The notes: generated by a model from the letters alone, not told the origin. A stretch of DNA of 64,000 nucleotides from Flexivirga oryzae (GCF_014190805.1 NZ_JACHVQ010000001.1:1550001-1614000), one strand, 5' to 3'; counted from the first letter of the stretch, positions 1-9,044 are shown. Program-made: numbers and translations.

Positions 1-242
1 CGGACGATCTCGGCGAACTTCGCGTCGTCCCAGTCGCGCCGGGCGAATCCGATGAGTGAGAAGCCCGGCGGTAGCAGGCCGCGGTTGGTCAGGTCGTAGA
101 TCGCGGGGAGCAACTTCTTGCGGGCCAGGTCGCCGGTGACACCGAACATCACCAGGGCGCAGGGTCCGGCTATCTGTGGCAACCGGAGGTCGTCGGCCTG
201 ACGGAGCGGATTGTTACCACGCGTCACGCGCGCTGGACTCAT
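1..242 (-). CDS. zwf: glucose-6-phosphate 1-dehydrogenase, N-terminal part (cut by window edge)
   Basis: Oxidises glucose-6-phosphate to 6-phosphogluconolactone, the entry step of the oxidative pentose-phosphate pathway, in the cytoplasm. The minus frame opens with ATG at 242 and reads MSPARVTRGNNPLRQ, then the NADP-binding segment FGVTGDLARKKLLPAIYDL and GFSLIGFARRDWDD, both typical of actinobacterial Zwf. Only the first 80 codons lie in the window; the catalytic region is to the left. The start is supported by a GGAAGGAAG ribosome-binding site a few bases upstream. It follows pgi in the tkt-tal-pgi-zwf order common in Actinobacteria. A strong hairpin lies between pgi and zwf, so the two may be only partly co-transcribed. 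Confidence 0.93.
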   Translation of the reverse strand, partial: MSPARVTRGNNPLRQADDLRLPQIAGPCALVMFGVTGDLARKKLLPAIYDLTNRGLLPPGFSLIGFARRDWDDAKFAEIV

Positions 243-280
243 CTGTCTTCCTTCCGAAATCGTTGAAGGAGCAAAGCATC

Positions 281-324
281 GGGCGGCGTCGCGGGGAACC
301 GGAAGGTTCGGCGCGACGCCGCCC
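281..324. terminator. GC-rich hairpin between pgi and zwf
   Basis: A perfect 13-bp inverted repeat (281-293 with 312-324) encloses a second 5-bp stem (296-300 with 305-309) closed by a GGAA tetraloop. It lies just after the pgi stop codon and before the zwf ribosome-binding site on the minus strand. No clear T-run follows, so it could be a terminator, attenuator or mRNA processing and stability element. Confidence 0.5.
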
Positions 325-332
325 GTGCACGA

Positions 333-2024
333 TCAGGCGCCGCAGACCTCGGCGATCGCCTGCTGCAACTGCGCCATACCGGCTTCGTGATCGGTCATGT
401 TCAGCCGCAGCACGGGCCGACCGTGGTCGGCCAGGACCTTGGCGTCTCCGCCGGCCTGCGAGGCGATGAAGTCACCGAAGGTGAACTCGCGGCCCGGGAT
501 GGGCAGGTCCTCGGTCGGTGCCGTGGTGACCTGAAGGAAGATGCCGTCGGCCGGTCCACCCTTGTGGTACTGCCCCGTCGAGTGCAGGAAGCGGGGCCCG
601 AAGCCGAACGTCACCGGCCGGTTCAGCTTGCGCGCCAACGGGATCCGGACGTCGGCCAGCGACTGGTCGGCGATCCGGTCGACGTACGCCATCACGGCCA
701 GGTAGCCGCTGTCCGGCAACTGCGCGAAGAGCGCGCGGAGCGCGTCCGCAACCGTCGCCGAGTCACCGAGGAAGTCCGGACCTGCGCTGCGGACCTCGAC
801 CGCACCGTCGGTGTATGCCGGAGCGGCCGTCTCGCCGGTGCCCTTGCCGAGCAGCTCACGGGCCGCTGCCTTCGCGCTCTCCACGTCGGGCTGGTCGAAC
901 GGGTTGATGCCGATCAACCGGCCGGCCGTGGCCACCGCTGCCTCCCACAGCAGCATTGCTGCACCCAGCGAACCGCCGACGTTGACGACCGCATCCCCGG
1001 TGGGCTGCGACTCGTCGTCGGGCGCCACCAGCCGGACCCAGAGCTCGTCGGCGAGCTGGTCACGCGGAGATTCGTCCCTCATCCCCGCGTCCCCAGCCTG
1101 TGACGTTCGCCGTCCTTCGGCCGGACGGTCCCCGGTGGGGGAGTCGCCGACGACGACCGGCAGCAGGCCCTTGCCGTCCTTGCCGGTGCTCTCGGCGATC
1201 AGCTGCTCGGTCCAGTCACCGAAACCGACGGCATGGGTGCCCGCGTCGATCAGCACGATCTTGTCGCGCGTCGGCCGGGTGCCGCCGAGTGCCGCGCCCA
1301 GGCGCAGCGCCGGGTTGGCGTCGTCGTCCGCGGACAGCGCCACGGTGACGCTCTCGGCCTCGTCCAGCAGCCGACCGATGTCTGCGCCCGCCAGACCGCT
1401 CGGCACCAGCCCGAAAGCGGTCAGCGCGGAGTAGCGCCCGCCGACGTCCGGGTCGGCGTTGAACACCGTGTAGCCGGTCTCGCGCGCCTCCTTGTCGAGC
1501 GGACTGCCCGGGTCGGTGACCACGACGATGCGCTCGGTCGGGTCGATGCCGGCGTCCTTGAACGCCTGCTCGTAGACCCGCCGCTGCGAGTCGGTCTCGA
1601 CGGTCGAGCCGGACTTGGAGGAGACGACCACGACCGTCTGCTCGAGCCGGTCGTCGAGCGCCGCGCGGACCATGTCCGGCTGTGAGGAGTCGAGCACGGT
1701 CAGCGGGACGTCGTCGGTTGCGCAGATGACTTCCGGCGCGAGGGACGAGCCGCCCATGCCGCACAGCACGACGTGGTCGAGGCCCTGCTCGGCGAATTTG
1801 CTGCGGAGCGAGGTGATCTGGTCGACCAGCGGGCGGGACGACGTCGCCAACCCGACCCAGGACAGGCGCTTGGCCGACTCGGACTCGGCGGCCGGGCCCC
1901 ACAGCGTGGGGTCCTGCGCGAAGAGTTTGCTGGCGAACTTGTCGGCGACCAGCTGCGGGACGTGCGCGTTGATCGCGTCCGCCGCAGCACCGACCGCGGT
2001 CACGGCGAGGTCGGCATCAGTCAC
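333..2024 (-). CDS. pgi: glucose-6-phosphate isomerase
   Basis: Interconverts glucose-6-phosphate and fructose-6-phosphate. The 563-residue protein belongs to the actinobacterial type related to the Pgi half of TAL-PGI fusion proteins. Visible phosphosugar-binding signatures include CGMGGSSLAPEV near residue 90, VVSSKSGSTVETDSQ near 135-150 and the C-terminal FTFGDFIASQAGGD. I chose GTG at 2024 because it overlaps the tal stop codon in a GTGA arrangement, which suggests translational coupling. An in-frame start at 2081 would overlap tal by 61 bases and adds no conserved sequence. It sits between tal and zwf in one operon. Confidence 0.93.
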   Translation of the reverse strand: MTDADLAVTAVGAAADAINAHVPQLVADKFASKLFAQDPTLWGPAAESESAKRLSWVGLATSSRPLVDQITSLRSKFAEQGLDHVVLCGMGGSSLAPEVICATDDVPLTVLDSSQPDMVRAALDDRLEQTVVVVSSKSGSTVETDSQRRVYEQAFKDAGIDPTERIVVVTDPGSPLDKEARETGYTVFNADPDVGGRYSALTAFGLVPSGLAGADIGRLLDEAESVTVALSADDDANPALRLGAALGGTRPTRDKIVLIDAGTHAVGFGDWTEQLIAESTGKDGKGLLPVVVGDSPTGDRPAEGRRTSQAGDAGMRDESPRDQLADELWVRLVAPDDESQPTGDAVVNVGGSLGAAMLLWEAAVATAGRLIGINPFDQPDVESAKAAARELLGKGTGETAAPAYTDGAVEVRSAGPDFLGDSATVADALRALFAQLPDSGYLAVMAYVDRIADQSLADVRIPLARKLNRPVTFGFGPRFLHSTGQYHKGGPADGIFLQVTTAPTEDLPIPGREFTFGDFIASQAGGDAKVLADHGRPVLRLNMTDHEAGMAQLQQAIAEVCGA

Positions 2025-3139
2025 AGGGTCGCACCTGCCTTCTGCAGCTCGCTCTTGACCGAGCCGAGCAGCTCGTCCCACGACTTGTCGAACTTCTGCA
2101 CGCCTTCGTTCTCCAGCACCTCGACGACGTCCTGGTAGGACACCCCGAGCTTCTCCAGCGCGTCGAGGACGCCGGCGGCGTCGGCGTAGTTGCCGGTGAC
2201 CTGGTCGCCGGTGACCTCACCGTGGTCGGCGAGCGCGTCGAGGGTCTTCGGCGGCATCGTGTCGACGGTCTCCTTCACGGCCAGATCGATGACGTACATC
2301 GTGTCCGGGTATGCCGGGTCCTTGACGCCGGTGGACGCCCACAGGGGACGCTGCACGTGTGCGCCGTCGTCGGCGAGGGTCTGCCAGCGCGGTGTGGAGA
2401 AGACCTCTTCGAACGCCTGGTAGGCCAGGCGTGCGTTGGCGACACCGGCCTTGCCCTTGAGGGCCTTGGCCTCGTCGGTGCCGATCGCGTCCAGCCGTTT
2501 GTCGATCTCGGTGTCGACGCGGGAGACGAAGAACGATGCGACCGAACGGATCTGGGACAGATCCTTGCCCGCTTCCTTGGCCTGTTCGAGACCGGTGAGG
2601 AAGGCGTTCATCACGCCGCGGTAGCGCTCGAGCGAGAAGATCAGCGTGACGTTGACGCTGATGCCCTCCGCGAGAGCCGCCGTGATGGCCGGCAGCCCCT
2701 CCTCGGTGGCCGGGATCTTGATCATCGCGTTGGGCTGGCCGACCTTGGCCCACAGTTCCTTGGCCATCGCGACCGTGCCGTCGGTGTCGCGGGCCAGCCG
2801 CGGGTCGACCTCGATCGAGACGCGGCCGTCCTGGCCGCCGGTGGCGTCATACACCGGTCGCAGCACGTCGCACGCGTCGTGCACGTCGCGGGTGGTGATC
2901 TCGAAGACCGCCTCGTCCACGCCGGTGTTCGCCTTGGCGAGTTCGGCGACCTGGTCGTTGTATGCCGAGCCGTCGGACAACGCGGACGCGAAGATCGTCG
3001 GGTTGGTGGTGACGCCGACGACGTTCTTGTCCTCGGCCAGCTTCTGCAGGTCGCCCCCGGTGATCAGTGGACGGCTCAGGTCGTCCAGCCAGATCGAGAC
3101 GCCGAGATCGCTCAGTGCCTGTGTGTTGTCGTTTGCCAT
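2021..3139 (-). CDS. tal: transaldolase
   Basis: Transfers a dihydroxyacetone unit between sugar phosphates in the non-oxidative pentose-phosphate pathway. The 372-residue protein shows SIWLDDLSRPLI near the N-terminus, VVGVTTNPTIF near residues 40-50 and the Schiff-base lysine segment NAMIKIPATEEG near 140. Length and motifs fit the actinobacterial transaldolase family. ATG at 3139 lies one base from the tkt stop codon, and the tal stop overlaps the pgi GTG, so the three genes are tightly coupled. Confidence 0.95.
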   Translation of the reverse strand: MANDNTQALSDLGVSIWLDDLSRPLITGGDLQKLAEDKNVVGVTTNPTIFASALSDGSAYNDQVAELAKANTGVDEAVFEITTRDVHDACDVLRPVYDATGGQDGRVSIEVDPRLARDTDGTVAMAKELWAKVGQPNAMIKIPATEEGLPAITAALAEGISVNVTLIFSLERYRGVMNAFLTGLEQAKEAGKDLSQIRSVASFFVSRVDTEIDKRLDAIGTDEAKALKGKAGVANARLAYQAFEEVFSTPRWQTLADDGAHVQRPLWASTGVKDPAYPDTMYVIDLAVKETVDTMPPKTLDALADHGEVTGDQVTGNYADAAGVLDALEKLGVSYQDVVEVLENEGVQKFDKSWDELLGSVKSELQKAGATL

Positions 3140-3140
3140 G

Positions 3141-5303
3141 TCACTTGCCTCCTGCAGCTGCAATGGACTCCTGCGCGGCGGACACCACATGGTCCACCGT
3201 GAAACCGAACTTCTCCATCAGCACCGTGCCCGCCGCGCTGGCACCGAAGTGGTCGATGCCGACCGTGCGGCCGGCGTCACCGACGATGTCGCGCCAGCCG
3301 AACACCGTGGCGGCCTCGACGCTGACCCGCGCGGTGACGGATGGGGGGAGAACCTCGTTGCGGTAGTCCTCGTCCTGCGCCTCGAACCATTCGCGGCAGG
3401 GCATGGACACCACACGAGCTTCAACGTTCTTCTCGGCCAAAGCCTTCCGCGCCTCGAGCGCGAGACCGACCTCGGAGCCGGTTGCGACGAGGATCACGTC
3501 CGGCGTGCCGTCGCCGTCGGCCAGCACGTAGGCACCGCGGGCGACCCCGTCCGCCGAGGCGTATTCGGACCGGTCGACGGTCGGGAGCGCCTGGCGGGAC
3601 AGGATCAGGCCGGCCGGGCGGTCGGTGTGCTCCAGGATGGTGCGCCACGCGACCGCGGTCTCGTTGGCGTCACCGGGTCGGACGACGTCCAGGCCGGGGA
3701 TCGCACGCAACGCCGCGAGGTGCTCGATCGGCTGGTGGGTCGGGCCGTCCTCGCCGAGGCCGATGGAGTCGTGCGTCCACACGAACGTCACCGGCAACTT
3801 CTGGATGGCCGCCAGGCGGACGGCCGGGCGCATGTAGTCGGAGAAGACCAGGAACGTGCCGCCGTACGGGCGGGTCAGGCCCTCCAGAGCGATGCCGTTG
3901 AGCGACATACCCATGGCGTTCTCCCGGATGCCGAAGTGCAGCGTGCGCCCGTAGGGCCCGCCCTGCCACTCCTCGGTCTGCCAGTTCTCCGGGACGAAGC
4001 TGGGCTCGCCGACCATGGTGGTGTTGTTGGACTCGGCCAGGTCGGCGGAGCCTCCCCACAGTTCGGGCAGTACGGGCGCCAGCGCGGTCAGGATCTTGCC
4101 GGAGGCGGCGCGGGTCGCGATGCCCTTGGCGTCGGCCTCGAACACCGGGAACGCGGCGGCGAAGTCGTCCGGGAGCTCGCGCTTGACGAGCCGGTCGAGC
4201 AGTGCGGCACCGTCCGGGTTGGCCGCACGCCAGGCGTTGTAGCCCTTGTCCCACTCCTCGTGCGCCTGCCGGCCGCGGTCCTTGACCTTGCGGACGTGCT
4301 CGATGACCTCGTCCTCGACCTGGAAGGACTTCTCGGGGTCGAAGCCGAGGACCTGCTTGGTGCCGGCGACCTCCTCCTCGCCGAGGGCGCTGCCGTGCGC
4401 CTTGCCGGTGCCCTGCTTGGTCGGTGCCGGCCAGGCGAGGATGGTGCGCAGGCAGATCAGCGACGGCTTGTCGGTGACCTGCTTGGCCTGCTCGATCGCG
4501 GCCAGCAGGTCGTCGACGTTCTCGGTGTAGCTGTCGCGGTCGCTGTCCGGCTTCGCGCCGGGGCGCCAGTCGACGGTCTGCACGTGCCAGCCGTATGCCG
4601 CGTAACGTCCCGCGACATCCTCGGTGAAGGAGACGTTGGTGTCGTCCTCGATGGAGATCTGATTCTGGTCGTAGAACGCGATCAGGTTGCCCAGCTCCTG
4701 GTGGCCGGCGAGTGAACCGGCCTCTGCCGACACGCCTTCCATCAGGTCACCGTCGGACGCGATCACCCACACGTGGTGGTCGAACGGACTGGTGCCCGGT
4801 GCTGCCTCCGGGTCGAGCAGACCGCGCTGGCGACGCTGCGCCATCGCCATACCGACCGCGGAGGCGATGCCCGAACCCAGCGGCCCGGTGGTGATGTCGA
4901 CGCCGTCGGTGTGGCCGTACTCCGGGTGACCGGGAGTCAGCGAGTCCCACGTGCGCAGGGCTTCCAGGTCGGACAGCTCGAGCCCGTAGCCGGAGAAGTA
5001 GAGCTGGATGTACTGCGTGAGGCTGGAGTGCCCGCAGGACAGCACGAACCGGTCGCGGCCGATCCAGTGCGGGTCGCTCGGGTCGATGCGCATGACGTTC
5101 TGGTAGAGCAGGTACGCCAGCGGTGCCAGGCTCATCGCGGTGCCCGGGTGCCCGTTGCCGGTCTTCTGCACGGCGTCGGCCGCGAGCACACGCACGGTGT
5201 CGACCGCGCGGACGTCGACGGGCGTCCACCCGGCGTTGGTGGCGATGGGCTCGGCGAGCGCCGGGTCACGGCGTCCGGTGATGGCTGAGGTGTCCTGGGT
5301 CAC
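3141..5303 (-). CDS. tkt: transketolase
   Basis: Thiamine-diphosphate enzyme that moves two-carbon units between sugar phosphates. The 720-residue protein contains the N-terminal segment KTGNGHPGTAMSLAPLAYLL, the ThDP/Mg-binding region ASDGDLMEGVSAEA near 195, the pyrimidine-domain segment THDSIGLGEDGPTHQP and a C-terminal transketolase domain with VSMPCREWFEAQ. I chose GTG at 5303, preceded by a GGGAG ribosome-binding site. The longer frame to 5453 runs into the divergent ctaB promoter region and looks non-coding. It heads the tkt-tal-pgi operon. Confidence 0.95.
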   Translation of the reverse strand: MTQDTSAITGRRDPALAEPIATNAGWTPVDVRAVDTVRVLAADAVQKTGNGHPGTAMSLAPLAYLLYQNVMRIDPSDPHWIGRDRFVLSCGHSSLTQYIQLYFSGYGLELSDLEALRTWDSLTPGHPEYGHTDGVDITTGPLGSGIASAVGMAMAQRRQRGLLDPEAAPGTSPFDHHVWVIASDGDLMEGVSAEAGSLAGHQELGNLIAFYDQNQISIEDDTNVSFTEDVAGRYAAYGWHVQTVDWRPGAKPDSDRDSYTENVDDLLAAIEQAKQVTDKPSLICLRTILAWPAPTKQGTGKAHGSALGEEEVAGTKQVLGFDPEKSFQVEDEVIEHVRKVKDRGRQAHEEWDKGYNAWRAANPDGAALLDRLVKRELPDDFAAAFPVFEADAKGIATRAASGKILTALAPVLPELWGGSADLAESNNTTMVGEPSFVPENWQTEEWQGGPYGRTLHFGIRENAMGMSLNGIALEGLTRPYGGTFLVFSDYMRPAVRLAAIQKLPVTFVWTHDSIGLGEDGPTHQPIEHLAALRAIPGLDVVRPGDANETAVAWRTILEHTDRPAGLILSRQALPTVDRSEYASADGVARGAYVLADGDGTPDVILVATGSEVGLALEARKALAEKNVEARVVSMPCREWFEAQDEDYRNEVLPPSVTARVSVEAATVFGWRDIVGDAGRTVGIDHFGASAAGTVLMEKFGFTVDHVVSAAQESIAAAGGK

Positions 5304-5398
5304 GGCAGATGACTCCCACGAAGTTTGAACGAATCCGGATCTGTCGGAGTCGAGCCTAGTCCCGCGACCCACCGGGCAGGCAATGCGGCCGGGCGGGA

Positions 5399-5404
5399 TA
5401 GACT
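5399..5404 (+). promoter_or_regulatory. possible -10 box for ctaB
   Basis: TAGACT matches the actinobacterial TANNNT pattern and lies 51 bases before the ctaB ATG, in the 152-bp gap between divergent tkt and ctaB. No convincing -35 element is visible. Confidence 0.25.
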
Positions 5405-5455
5405 CGGGCTGTTCCCGAGGCGGATTGGGCCGCCCGACGAGGACTCCCCTCAAGC

Positions 5456-6442
5456 ATGGAAGTGACGCGAGTGACTGCGATCGAGCCGCGCCCGGCCGAC
5501 GGCCGCGCCTCCGCCGACCGCACGGACAGCGTCAGCACACCCCCTCGCTCCTTCGGCCACGTGGTCCGTGACTACGTCGCGCTCACCAAGCCGCGCATCA
5601 TCGAGCTGCTGCTGGTGACGACGTTCCCGGTGATGTTCCTCGCGGACAAGGGTGTTCCGTCGGTCTGGCTGATCCTCGCGACCCTGATCGGCGGTTCGTT
5701 CTCGGCCGGGTCGGCCAACACGCTCAACTGCTACATCGACCGCGACATCGACCGGGTCATGCACCGCACGGAGGGGCGGCCGCTGGCGACCGGGGTGATC
5801 ACCCCGCGCAACGGGCTGATCTTCGGTGTCGTGCTGGGCGTCGTCGCCACGCTCTGGCTCGGCCTGCTGGTCAACTGGCTGTCGGCCTGGCTCTCGCTCG
5901 GCGCGATCGTGCTGTACGTCGGGTTCTACACGCTGCTGCTGAAACGCCGCACCTCCCAGAACATCGTGTGGGGCGGCATCGCCGGCTGTATGCCGACCCT
6001 GATCGGCTGGTCCGCGGTGACCGACTCGCTCAGCTGGTCGGCGTTCATCCTCTTCCTGGTGGTCTTCTTCTGGACCCCACCGCACTACTGGCCGTTGTCG
6101 ATGCGGTTCCGTGACGACTACGCCAACGCCGGCGTACCGATGCTCCCCGTCGTCGCGGAGGACATCAACGTCGCTCGCCAGATCGTGATCTACACCTGGG
6201 TGACCGTGCTGACGACGCTGGCCCTGGTACCCGTCGGCGACATGGGCGTCATCTACACCGTGATCGCGCTCGCCTCCGGGGCCGTCTTCCTGCGCGAGGC
6301 CCACCTGCTGCTGGCCCGTGCCAAGGCGGGTGCGTCGTACAAGGTGCTCAAGCCGATGCGCCTGTTCCACTACTCGATCAGCTACCTGACGCTGGTGTTC
6401 GTGGGCGTGGCGGTCGACCCGCTGCTGCACATCCACTTCTGA
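5456..6442 (+). CDS. ctaB: protoheme IX farnesyltransferase (heme O synthase)
   Basis: UbiA-family membrane prenyltransferase that farnesylates heme b to heme O for aa3-type cytochrome oxidase. The 328-residue protein shows LTKPRIIELLLVTTFP in the first membrane segment, the prenyl-diphosphate-binding motif NCYIDRDIDRVM and the second motif FWTPPHYWPLSMRFRDDY, with about nine hydrophobic segments. ATG at 5456 is used here; GTG at 5471 has a slightly better GGAAG site upstream and is a fair alternative. It is divergent from tkt and convergent with ctaA, which carries out the next step. Its stop codon lies inside the first unit of a short tandem repeat. Confidence 0.95.
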   Translation: MEVTRVTAIEPRPADGRASADRTDSVSTPPRSFGHVVRDYVALTKPRIIELLLVTTFPVMFLADKGVPSVWLILATLIGGSFSAGSANTLNCYIDRDIDRVMHRTEGRPLATGVITPRNGLIFGVVLGVVATLWLGLLVNWLSAWLSLGAIVLYVGFYTLLLKRRTSQNIVWGGIAGCMPTLIGWSAVTDSLSWSAFILFLVVFFWTPPHYWPLSMRFRDDYANAGVPMLPVVAEDINVARQIVIYTWVTVLTTLALVPVGDMGVIYTVIALASGAVFLREAHLLLARAKAGASYKVLKPMRLFHYSISYLTLVFVGVAVDPLLHIHF

Positions 6443-6560
6443 TCCGGCCCCTTCTGATCGGCCGCCCCCTTCTGATTGACCGGCATACCTGCGTATTGAC
6501 CGGCATACGCATTCGCACCGAATCCGTATGCCGGTCAATGCATCGGTATGCCGCTCGATC
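6436..6560. repeat. phased direct and inverted repeats between ctaB and ctaA (terminator-like)
   Basis: CTTCTGAT occurs at 6436, 6451 and 6469; the first copy contains the ctaB stop codon. Next, ATTGACCGGCATAC occurs at 6475 and 6495, a 20-bp period. Inverted copies GTATGCC follow at 6526 and 6546, again 20 bp apart. The arms 6495-6509 and 6525-6539 are perfectly complementary over 15 bp, and 6511-6515 pairs with 6519-6523, giving a very long hairpin between convergent genes. It probably terminates transcription in both directions. All four boxes contain the GTATGNCG word described in the findings. Confidence 0.7.
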
Positions 6561-6590
6561 GCGAGCGCACGGCGCGCCGTCGCGGAGCCG

Positions 6591-7562
6591 TCAGCGCTTG
6601 CGGAGACTGAGCACCCCCCAGGTGGTGACGACGACCAGCAGGCTGGCGAGGATCATGTGCACCTCCACCAGGCCGGCCGGCACCTGCAGGAAGTACTGCG
6701 TGTAGCCGACGATGCCCTGGACGACGATGACGCCGATGACCCAGGTCCAGGCGCGCGGAGCACGGGTATGGCGCGCCACCAGGATCGTCGCGAGCAGGAC
6801 GGCGACCACCAGGCCGGTGAGCAGCATGACCGTGTCGGCGTGCAGCCAGGCGACGGTCCGCATGTCGAAGTGCAACCGGGCCGGGTGCTCGGCGTCGTCG
6901 CCGGAGTGCGGGCCCGAGCCGGTGACCAGGGTGCCGAGGAAGAGCACGACGGCGACCACGACGGCGGTCAGGTAGGCGAGCCAGCGCACCTCGCGCGGGA
7001 CGACCGGGGCGGGTGCGGCGTCGGTCTCCCGGGACCGGTAGACCAACCACGCCGACGCCCAGACCAGCAGCATCGAGGCGAGGAAGTGGGTGGCGACGAT
7101 CGCCGGGTTGAGTTCGGTGTGTACGGCGATGCCGCCGACGACCGCCTGCACCCCGATCCCGACCAGGATGAACGCGACCGGTGGCCACAGACCGCGGCGC
7201 CGTGAACCCTTGCGCTGGTCGACGATCAGCGCGATCAGCAACGCCAGCGCGACGACACTGACCAGCCCGGTCAGGGTCCGGTTGCCGAACTCGATGTACT
7301 TGTGCCAGGACTGCTCCTGGTGGCGCACCGGCGTCAGCGATCCGGGGACGCACTGCGGCCAGTCGGGGCAGCCCAGGCCGCTCGCCGTCAGCCGCACCAG
7401 CCCGCCGCTGGCGACGATGAGCACCTCGACGACGAGGTTGAGCCAGAAGAGGCGGCCCAACCAGCGGGCGAGGACGGTGGACTCGGCCGGGGGCGGCAGC
7501 GGCGACCAGCCGGTCACCGGCGTGCCGCCGCGCGTGAGCTCCGGCGCGGGCTGGGTGATCAT
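6591..7562 (-). CDS. ctaA: heme A synthase (COX15/CtaA family)
   Basis: Oxidises the C8 methyl of heme O to give heme A for cytochrome c oxidase. The 323-residue membrane protein shows a Bacillus CtaA-like cysteine pair (GLGCPDWPQC) in the first extracytoplasmic loop and conserved histidines in WHKYIEFGNRTLTG, AVHTELNPAIVATHFLAS, TVAWLHADTV and GLVEVHMILAS, spread over about eight membrane segments. ATG at 7562 overlaps the stop of the upstream ABC permease (ATGA). A much longer upstream frame only shadows that permease. Convergent with ctaB. Confidence 0.94.
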   Translation of the reverse strand: MITQPAPELTRGGTPVTGWSPLPPPAESTVLARWLGRLFWLNLVVEVLIVASGGLVRLTASGLGCPDWPQCVPGSLTPVRHQEQSWHKYIEFGNRTLTGLVSVVALALLIALIVDQRKGSRRRGLWPPVAFILVGIGVQAVVGGIAVHTELNPAIVATHFLASMLLVWASAWLVYRSRETDAAPAPVVPREVRWLAYLTAVVVAVVLFLGTLVTGSGPHSGDDAEHPARLHFDMRTVAWLHADTVMLLTGLVVAVLLATILVARHTRAPRAWTWVIGVIVVQGIVGYTQYFLQVPAGLVEVHMILASLLVVVTTWGVLSLRKR

Positions 7563-8302
7563 CGGTCGTCCCATCGGAAGGTGGCGGCGGTGGCGGCGGT
7601 GAGCACGGCACCCCATGCGACCAGGACCAGGATCGGCTCGCCGAGCGAGCCGAACTGTCCGGTCATCGCGGCACGGAGTCCGTCGCCGAGCGACCCGGAC
7701 GGCAGCAGCCGCACGATCGCACCGGCGACCTCGGGGAACTTGTGGGTGGGCAGCAGGAGACCGCCGAGGCCGGCGAACAGCACCCACAGCAGGTTGGCCA
7801 CCGCGAGCACCGCCTCCGCGCGCATCACCCCGGACACCAGCAGCGCGAACGCGACCCAGGTCCAGGTGCCGACGAGCATGATCCCGAGGCCGACCACCAG
7901 CCCGAGCGGGTCCGGGTGCCAGCCGAAACAGGCGCCGAGGATGCCGAGCACGACGGTCTGCAGCGCGACGATCACCACGACGGCCAGCGCCTTGCCGGCG
8001 AGCAGGCCGGACCGGCCGAGCGGCGAGACGCCGAGCAGGCGCAGCACGCCGTACCGGCGGTCGAACCCGGTGGCGATCGCCTGCCCGGTGAAGGCGGTCG
8101 AGACCACGGCGAGCGCGAGCACGCTCGGGACCACGATGTCCACCCGGCGGCCGGGGCCGAGGTCGGGGCTGTTGCCGACCGCCAGGCCGACCAGGGCGAG
8201 GGCGGGCAACAGCAGGGACACGAGCAGCTGCTCGCCGTTGGACAGCAGGGTGCGGATCTCGAAGCCGGCCTGGCTCCGGGCACGCAGGGCGGGAGTGGTC
8301 AT
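7559..8302 (-). CDS. ABC-2 type transporter permease
   Basis: Membrane subunit of an exporter whose ATPase is encoded immediately upstream. The 247-residue protein begins MTTPALRARSQAGFEIRTLL and has about six hydrophobic segments, with an ABC-2-like amphipathic N-terminus and no nucleotide-binding motif. It overlaps the ATPase stop by ATGA and the ctaA start by ATGA, so the three genes form one translation-coupled operon. An ABC pair directly before ctaA is common in Actinobacteria, which hints at a link to respiratory-chain assembly. The substrate is unknown. Confidence 0.85.
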   Translation of the reverse strand: MTTPALRARSQAGFEIRTLLSNGEQLLVSLLLPALALVGLAVGNSPDLGPGRRVDIVVPSVLALAVVSTAFTGQAIATGFDRRYGVLRLLGVSPLGRSGLLAGKALAVVVIVALQTVVLGILGACFGWHPDPLGLVVGLGIMLVGTWTWVAFALLVSGVMRAEAVLAVANLLWVLFAGLGGLLLPTHKFPEVAGAIVRLLPSGSLGDGLRAAMTGQFGSLGEPILVLVAWGAVLTAATAATFRWDDR

Positions 8303-9036
8303 TGCTTCGTCTTCTTCGTCGTCTTCGCCGCGCGGGTCAGGGAGAAGTAGGTGTCCTCGAGGCCACCGGTCCCGCCCACCTCGGCGACGGTGCCCTCCTT
8401 GGCGACCGAACCGGCGGCGACGATGATGACGCGGTCGGCCAGCCGGTCCGCCTCCTCGAAGGAGTGCGTGGTGACCACCACGCAGCAGCCGCGGTCCCGG
8501 GTGCTGCGGACCAGGTCCCAGACGTCGAGTCTGGCGTGCGGGTCCAGCCCGGCGCTGGGTTCGTCGAGGAAGACCACGTCGGGTCTGCCGACCAGGGCCG
8601 CGGCGAGCGCGACCCGTTGACGCTGTCCTCCGGACAGCCGCCGGATCGAGGTATGGCGGAACTCGTCGATGCCGAGTTCCCCTACGAGCGAAGGGATCTC
8701 GTCGATCGAGTCGTAGAGGCGGGCTACGTGTTCCAGCAGCCGCAGCGGCTTCACCGAACCGGGCAGGCCACCGTCCTGCAGCATGACGCCGACCCTGCGC
8801 CGGTGTGCGGCGTCGGCGCCCCACGGGTCGGTGCCGAGCACCCGGATCGTGCCGGAATCGGGGCGTCGCAACCCTTCGGCCATCTCCATGATCGAGGTCT
8901 TGCCGGCGCCGTTCGGGCCGAGAACACAGGTGATCGCGCCCTCCGGCGCGTGCCAGGTCATCTCGTGCAGCGCGAGTTTGCTGCCATAGCGGTGCGTCAC
9001 GCCGTCAACGACGACCGGCGGGACGGGAGCACTCAC
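8299..9036 (-). CDS. ABC transporter ATP-binding protein
   Basis: ATPase subunit partnering the ABC-2 permease at 7559-8302. The 245-residue protein has Walker A GPNGAGKTS near residue 40, the signature RLSGGQRQRVALA near 135, Walker B VVFLDEPSAGLDP near 157 and the H-loop TTHSFEEADRL. GTG at 9036 is preferred because a TAGACT box ends eight bases upstream, which fits leaderless translation; the longer frame to 9141 lacks conserved sequence. The C-terminus is lysine and threonine rich. Substrate unknown. Confidence 0.88.
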   Translation of the reverse strand: MSAPVPPVVVDGVTHRYGSKLALHEMTWHAPEGAITCVLGPNGAGKTSIMEMAEGLRRPDSGTIRVLGTDPWGADAAHRRRVGVMLQDGGLPGSVKPLRLLEHVARLYDSIDEIPSLVGELGIDEFRHTSIRRLSGGQRQRVALAAALVGRPDVVFLDEPSAGLDPHARLDVWDLVRSTRDRGCCVVVTTHSFEEADRLADRVIIVAAGSVAKEGTVAEVGGTGGLEDTYFSLTRAAKTTKKTKQ

Positions 9037-9044
9037 AAGTGACC

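Noticed and set aside
2646..4715. 689-residue open frame on the plus strand opposite tkt and tal
   Set aside because: It is the antisense shadow of GC-rich genes: Arg/Gly/Val/Asp-rich sequence, no motif and no ribosome-binding site, while the minus strand encodes recognisable transketolase and transaldolase.
6495..6539. Hairpin as an insertion-sequence terminal repeat
   Set aside because: No transposase or paired distant repeat. The stem is local and lies between convergent genes, which fits a terminator better.
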